Positions 57,950 to 64,000 of a DNA stretch of 64,000 bases are shown here, piece by piece. The notes under the pieces are model-generated. The model was not told where the DNA came from. It did not search any database and worked only from the letters and a program-made list of their open reading frames with translations. A program made the position numbers and the translations under genes. Origin of the DNA: Prionace glauca. Its lineage: Eukaryota > Chordata > Chondrichthyes > Carcharhiniformes > Carcharhinidae. Positions within the stretch are counted from its first letter, which is position 1, and the number at the start of each line of letters is the position of its first letter. Location: assembly GCA_037974335.1 (NCBI GenBank), contig CM075724.1, positions 62,956,470 through 63,020,469 of the forward strand, read 5' to 3'.

Positions 57950-60020
57950 TAGATGCCCTCAGAGCTTATGGGCCCAGAAGGGTCTTAAGCTTCAAGGCTC
58001 ACCCAGGCAATCATGAAGGAATCTATTTCTGAAAAACTCAGGAATTGCCTATGTATAGCGAAAATAAACGGTATCAAAGTTGACTTGCTAACCTTGAGAT
58101 ATATCGTGCACACCACTGTTCCAGTGGCCATTGGCCCAGTCGCGTAGAGGACACCATTGGTTTCACCAAAAGTTAGGAGTTCCGGAAGCAAGCACAGAAG
58201 AAGCTTTGTGCAGTAGAGGTCCTACTTCAATGACGAGTCATCACTATCAAGGCATATTGCGGACACGTCCACCTAAAGGACTCTCCATTGCAAGTTCGAA
58301 GAAATTTAAGAAAGTTAGCCGAATCAGAAAACAGGTGAACTTCTGGCACATTCCAAACACAAAGGCTGGAACAGATTCTACGATGCTCTGAAATCTCTCT
58401 GTCAACTCCCACTCCACTATTACATCCCCATTTATCAATGTCGTGATGGTAATATTGCTCACAGATAATAATCATACACATTCTAAAATGACCGGCAGAA
58501 AGATTTAGGTACATGTTTCATGAGCTTCCACCCATTAACGAGAATTATGAGCATGCTACAATTGGTCTCCATCAAATGTTCTGTTGAGTACACGGACTTT
58601 CACCACATCCCATCCAACAAAAGTTCCCAGCGGCACCACCACCCCGCCCTCCTCCACCGCCCCATCCCCCCAACGCCCCCCCTCCCCCTCCCAACCACAC
58701 ACACACACACACACACACACCGTCACCTTTCGCCGTGCTATTAGAAATGATGCTGCTGACAAGCAGAAAAGTTTCAGGGGTTGATAATCTCTCAGCTGTA
58801 GTCTGTAGTCCACCATGTCAGGGGTAATTGGCTGGTCAAAACGCTCGATGAAATATTTCAGTCCAGATGCCAGTATGGAATCACTCGACAAAAAAAGAAA
58901 TATGTTTCCATTGTCGACATATACAAATAGAAAGAAGCTCTGCAATCTTGTGGCAATCAAAGGTGAATCTCACTTCTCTTCATCATCAGAAAGGTATTCA
59001 GCAGACTCCTATCGAACTTTTAGTGCATCGTCTTGATCAGAATATGCAGCCAGAGAGATAATGTGGTTTCAGAAAAGGTTGAGCGAGCTATGATACCATG
59101 TCTGCAGAAAAACGATTCAAGGATGAATGTTAGGAAAATAACACGGACTTCGACACCACTTTTGTTAACCTGACCATCTCTTTCAACACATTCCGTCATG
59201 AGGGCATTTGAAAGTTACTAGAGAAGTTAGGCTGCACTGGGAAATTCAGTCCAATGGTCCAGCAGTTTCACCACGGCATGCTGAGGGATGCGTTGGATGA
59301 TGCTGAGTCATCTGATTCATTCCATGTCACTAACGGAATAAAACAGGACAGCGTGCATATTTTTGTTAATCTGCAGGACTTTGCAATGCCTTCAGATATC
59401 TATCCTATCACTGAAATCAGATCTCATATGACTGTCTGAACTGAGACGGCTCCCAATAGTACGGTCTCCAAGACCGTATTTGACGATTTCATGTTTGTTG
59501 ATGACAGAGAACGAACTGCCAGATCCGATCTTGACATCCATTGGAGCATGTGCGTGTGTTCCATTGCACGTGACAACGTTGGCCTTATGATCAGCACAAA
59601 GAAAACCAAAGCAACGGACCAGCTTGTTCCAGCGAAGCTCCATCTCACGTTCGGTGGTCCACAGTGGTTCACTTATCTTGACTACCCTCTCCCTCGCTGC
59701 CCCCGCTCCCTTCTTTTCCGATCATCCGCAAAATGCCTGCAAGAATTGTAAAAGCATCTCTGTAACAATTAAAACACCACGATCCGCTGTCATGTTATGA
59801 AAACGAGCAGTCTGTCTACCAGACTGAAATTCTATGGAGCAATGATCCTCTCTATGCAGGCCATGGCGCGGGAAATTGTACCTCCGCCGTGCCAAAATGT
59901 TCGACGCTTTTAACTTCAGTTATCCTTGGAAGCTTCTGAAGATTGCATGGTCGTACAAAATACCAGACAATGATTAGTTGACCTGAGTTTGTATGTCAAA
60001 CATCCGCACAATAAAGAGAG
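57950..60020 (+). mobile_element. RTE-like non-LTR retrotransposon fossil
   Basis: Pieces in order: GHHWFHQKLG; FYDALKSLC (another frame); RRISLL-like and RKVFSRLLSN near 58990; KLGCTGKFSPMVQQFHHGML; FHVTNGIKQDSV; VDDRERTARSDLD; GLMISTKKTKATDQLVP; FYGAMILSMQAMARE; LLKIAWSYKIPDND. These match the order of a reverse transcriptase of RTE or a related clade (FHDGML...VTNGVKQGCVL...LTISTKKTE...KIPDTE). Many stops and frame changes. A (CA)n run sits at 58694-58722. Confidence 0.65.
58694..58722 (+). repeat. (AC)n microsatellite
   Basis: About 29 bp of acacac within the LINE fossil, preceded by C-rich sequence. Confidence 0.95.
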
Positions 60021-61244
60021 GTCACAACTGAATTAAGTTGGTCTGACTGCCAGACTTGCCCCCGTGATTGATATTTTGAGCTCATAGTCTCAGATTTCAT
60101 TTATTTGCATTCAAATCAGTTTCCTATCAGCGACTTTCTGTTTTGCATAGGTGATTAGAAGGCTGATATTACTTTGGTCTGTGGTTATTTGGGATAAGTT
60201 AAATTATTTTTACAACAAAATATTGAGTGATAAATTTGCTGATAACCTTAACTAACTTATGCTCATCTGATTTTCTTCCTCTTCCTTTTTGAATCATGTT
60301 ACATTTGCAGTTTTTCGATCCTCACGGAATTTTCCAGAACGTAAGGATCTTGGAAATTTACAACCAGTGCACTTACTGTCGCTATTTCCTTTAATATCTA
60401 TTTCCTCCGAAGACTTCGGCCGCTGACAGGCAACGCCTCCGTTCTCCAATTAATTTCTCCTCTGCCCCGTAACTTATCTTTCAGAACGAATGGTTGGCAG
60501 ATTTCCCGCCTGACTGCAGTATGAAATCGATGTTCTTTCTCACGCTTTGTCACAATTTGAGGCAAGTTCGGAACAGTTAGCTTCGAGTTGGGTCAATCAA
60601 GGCTACACTTACGCTCCTCTCCCATATCAAAAATCAATCCACTTGCTCTTACAGTTCCAATAAAGTCTACGTTCACTCCTACCGCACGATCGCATTGCGT
60701 GATTGTTTAATGCGTCAGAATAATGCTTATACTGCATCATTTAACAGCTTGACTGTTAGTTCCTGCAGTTGTGAGCCCTCACTATATGGTGGACACGAGG
60801 AGGAAGACATTAATGGAGTACATAGAATGAGAGTAATGGTGAATGTATCTTCAGCCTTCATGTAATGACGTGGCCAATGGGGATAAAAGGCCGACACGGC
60901 TACCTCTAAGAGAAGACGAGATCGCTTCTGCCGACATTTTAAGGCATCTTAAGAGGAACATGAGCTTGTGAGTGAGTGACGTTTTTCCATGGCATGTACA
61001 CCAAAGGTTATTAACGTCGGTAATACGAGTGTATTTGCACATGTTGCTTGGTCTGGAGCATCTGCTCTGCTCCCTTTCCGGGACAAGGAGAAAACGTTGA
61101 GCCCATTATAATCGTCATTTTTCAATTCTATTGCCCCGGTTTGTGTGTACTACGACGATATATGAGTAACACGCTGGAGCGTACTGCAAGGCTTCGTCGC
61201 ATTTACTGAAGAAGATTGAATATTGAATCTTTAACCTTACAATC
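60021..61244. other. Unassigned
   Basis: No gene or repeat I can name. Confidence 0.35.
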
Positions 61245-62095
61245 ATAGAATCACGGAATCATACATTGAAGAGGTCCTGCCGCCCATTGAGCCTGCACCG
61301 ACACATTAGAAACACCTGAACTCCTACCTAATCTCATCAGCCGGCAGTTGATCCATTGCCCTGAATGCTATGACGTGCAAACCGCTCATCCAGATGCATT
61401 TTCATGTATGTGAAGCAACCCGCCTTGACCACCGTCCCAAGGCAGTGCATACCAGGCCGTCACCACCCTCTGGGTAAAAAAAAGCTTTCCTCACATCCCC
61501 CCTAAATCTCCTGCCTTTCACCTTGAACATGTGTCTTCTTGTGACTGATCCTTCAGCTAACGGGAACAGATGCTCTCCACCAATTCTGTACATACCCTTC
61601 ATTACCCTGTAGATCTCAATCAAGTCGCCCCTCTGTCATCTCTGAACCAACGAAAACAATCCAAGCCTATCCAACCTCTCTTCATAACTTAAATGTTGCC
61701 CTTCGGGCAGCATCCTAGTGAATCTCCTCTGCACGCCCTCGAGTGTAATCAGATCTTCTTATAATGTGGTAACCAGAACTGCACATAATACTCTAGCTGA
61801 GGTCTCACCAAAATTCTATACAACTCCAAGATTACTTTTCTGTTTTTATAATCTATGCCTCGACTGATAAAGGCAAGTGTCCCTCATGCGTTTTCACCAC
61901 CTTACTAATATGCCCTTCCGGTTCCAGAGATCTCTGGATAAACACACCAAGGTCCCTTCGTTCCACAGAATGTCCTAGCGTCGATCATTCATTGAATGCT
62001 TCCTTATCAAATTACTCTTTCTAACGTGTATCCCCTTACACTTTTCAGGGTGAAATTCCATCTGCCACTTACCTGCCCATTTGATAATTCCACCT
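61245..62095 (-). mobile_element. Diverged CR1 LINE
   Basis: Antisense CR1 words from aatcatagaatcacggaatcatac to ..atctgccacttacctgcccatttgataattcc. A 73-codon minus frame gives IEIYRVMKGMYRIGGEHLFP and FKVKGRRFRGDVRKAFF. A different subfamily from the others. Confidence 0.72.
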
Positions 62096-64000
62096 ATATA
62101 AGTGTGTGGACGAAGGCAGAGCAATTGATGTCACATACATGGATTTTAGTAAGACGTTTGATAAGGCTCCCCATGGTAGGCTCATGAAGAAGATAAGGAT
62201 GTGTGGGATAGAAGGAAATTTGGCCGATTGGAGAAGTAACTGGCTGTATCATTGAAGACAGAGGGTGGTGGAAGGAAAATTTTCAGAGTGTAGGCCAGTT
62301 AGCAGCGGTGTAACACAGGGATCAATGTTGGGTCCTGTGCTATTTGTGATTATTATCAATGAATTGAAAGAGAGGGCTGAAGGGTGGGTTAGTAAATTTG
62401 CTGACGACACCAAGATTGGTGGAGTAGTGGATGAGGTGGAGGGCTCTGGCAGGCTGCAAAGAGACATTGATAGGATGCAGAGCTGGGCCGAAAAGTGGCA
62501 GATGGAGTTTAACCCTGATAAATGTGAGGTGATTCATTTTGGTAGGACAAACTGGAATGCAGATTACAGGGTCAAAGGCAGAATTCTAAGGAATGTGGAG
62601 GAACAGGGAGATCTTAGGGTTCATATCCACAGATCCCTGAAGGTTGCCACTCAAGTGGGTAGAGCCATGAAGAAGGTTTATAGCATGTTAGCATTTATTA
62701 ACAGGGGCTTTGAGTTTAAGAGCCGTGGGGTAATGCTGCAACTATACTGGACGTTGGTAGGACCACATTTGGAATATTGTGTTCAGTTCTGGTCACCTCA
62801 TATAGGAAGGATGTGGAAGAATTGGAGAGAGTGCACAGGAGATTGACCAGGATGCTGACTGATTTGGAGAGTAGGTCTTATGAGGAAAGAACATAAGAAC
62901 ATAAGAACATAAGAACATAAGAAATAGGAGCAGGAGTAGGCCATCTGGCCCTTCGAGCCTGCCCCGCCATTCAATAAGATCATGGCTGATCTGTCGTGAC
63001 TCAGCTCCACCTTCCCGCCCTCTCCCCATAACCCTTAATCCCCTCTCTTATCAAAAACCCATCAACCCGTTTCTTAAAAATATTTAGCGAGGCAGCCTCC
63101 ACCACTTCAACGGGCAGAGAATTCCAGAGATTCACCACCCTTTGAGTGAAGAAGTTCCTCCTCAACTCTGTTCTAAACCGCCCCCCCTTTATCTTGAGGC
63201 TGTGCCCCCTAGTCCTACTGTCTTTTTTGAGCGGGAACAGTCTCTCCACCTCTATCCTATCCATCCCATTCATCATCTTATACGTCTCAATGAGATCTCC
63301 CCTCATTCTTCTAAACTCTAACGAGTACAAGCCTAGTTTATTCAGCCTCTCCTCATAGCTCAATCCCCTCAACTCCGGTATCAGCCGAGTAAACCTCCTC
63401 TGCACTCCCTCCAGGGCCAAAACATCCTTGCGCAGGTGCGGCGCCCAAAACTGCACACAGTACTCCAGCTGCGGCCTCACCAATGCCCTATACAGCTGCA
63501 GCAAGACCTCCCTACTTTTATATTCAATCCCCTTCGCTATGAAGGCCAGCATCCCATTCGCCTTCCTGACCACCTGCTGCACCTGCAAGCTGGGTTTTTG
63601 CGACTCATGCACAAGGACCCCGAGGCTAAGGGAGCTGAGGGCTTTTCTCTTTGGAACGGAGGAGGTTGAGAGACGACTTAAAAGAAGTTTATAAGATGAT
63701 GAGAGGGGTTGATAGAGTGGATGTGCAGAGACGATTTGCTCGGTGAATGTAACTTTTACGAGGGGGTATAACTCTAAGGTTCATGGAGGGAGCTATAGGA
63801 AGGATGTCCGAGGTAGATTCTTTACTCAAAGAGTGGTTGGGGTCATTGAGTGTCTTTAAGACAGAGACAGTTAAGTTCTTGATCATTAAGGGGATCAAGG
63901 GTTACAGAGAGAAAGCAAGAGAATGGGGATGAGAGTCATATCAGCCATGATTGCATGGTGGCAAAGATTCAATGGGCCAAGCGGCCTAATTCTACCCCTA
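62096..64000 (+). mobile_element. CR1 LINE split by another CR1 (cut by window edge)
   Basis: Left part (to 62883): VTYMDFSKTFDKAPHGRLMK, GSMLGPVLFVIIINELKERA, KFADDTKIGG, GPHLEYCVQFWSPHIGR. Right part resumes at 63629 (ctaagggagctgagg, then a diverged FFTQRV block and catgattgcatggtggcaaagattcaatgggcc). The interruption falls inside the codons for YEER-LREL. Confidence 0.82.
62884..63628 (-). mobile_element. Young CR1 LINE nested in the preceding CR1
   Basis: Left end has a short tandem of aacataag (the CR1 3' terminal repeat, inverted). The minus frame 63612-63001 is open for 203 codons with LEYCVQFWAPHLRKD to FLIREGIKGYGERAG. Almost identical to 11692-12400. Confidence 0.9.

Noticed and set aside
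58584-58784. Proline/threonine/histidine-rich frame
   Set aside because: Arises from C-rich sequence and the (AC)n run inside a LINE fossil.

Overview
The window looks like vertebrate nuclear DNA, most likely from a cartilaginous fish (shark or ray). Two host genes have short exons, GT-AG introns and immunoglobulin domains. Nearly everything else is retroelement sequence: several CR1 LINE subfamilies with antisense or sense tails of the 'gcaggagtaggcca' type, tRNA-type SINEs, Rex1/L2-like and RTE-like LINEs, and Penelope-like elements. The species assignment is inference from repeat style; no database was available.

The main content is a convergent pair of paralogous immunoglobulin-superfamily receptor genes. 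Gene A (+ strand, 6807-15770) has four exons: leader, V domain with a J-like GxGT end, C1 domain, and a transmembrane exon that stops after a tail of only a few residues. Gene B (- strand, 48725-41699) has seven exons with the same plan (leader, V, C1, TM). It adds three cytoplasmic exons carrying the tyrosine motifs VHYATL, LIYSHV and TVYAQL plus a terminal TDYTEA. Every splice junction I placed keeps frame: phase 1 through the extracellular part, phase 0 in the distal tail. B reads as a complete 359-residue inhibitory-type receptor; A as a 253-residue short-tailed relative. They look like a paired-receptor set.

Layout: 1-2260 CR1 remnants; 3165-5775 CR1 and Rex1/L2-like LINE ends; 6807-15770 gene A, with a 3.3-kb nest of three CR1 copies and a split SINE (10803-14125) in its last intron; 17160-17450 a candidate tail exon lying in sequence also found near 24150; 18645-20970 SINE, old CR1, SINE; 21459-24036 a GC-rich, DNA-transposon-like unit interrupted by a CR1; 24400-28600 mostly unassigned; 28622-29895 CR1; 31090-32290 LINE and Penelope-like fragments; 32396-37375 one nearly complete CR1 (ORF1 esterase, APE, RT) with two smaller insertions; 38190-39790 SINE and a Rex1/L2-like LINE split by a Penelope-tail foldback; 41699-48725 gene B with CR1 and SINE copies in its introns; 50405-51315 Penelope-like element; 51393-52385 CR1 and SINE; 53461-53752 a 73-bp minisatellite; 54690-57500 SINE and old CR1; 57950-60020 RTE-like LINE fossil; 61245-64000 CR1 copies in both orientations, one nested inside another.

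I found no rRNA, tRNA gene, CRISPR array or bacterial-type operon.
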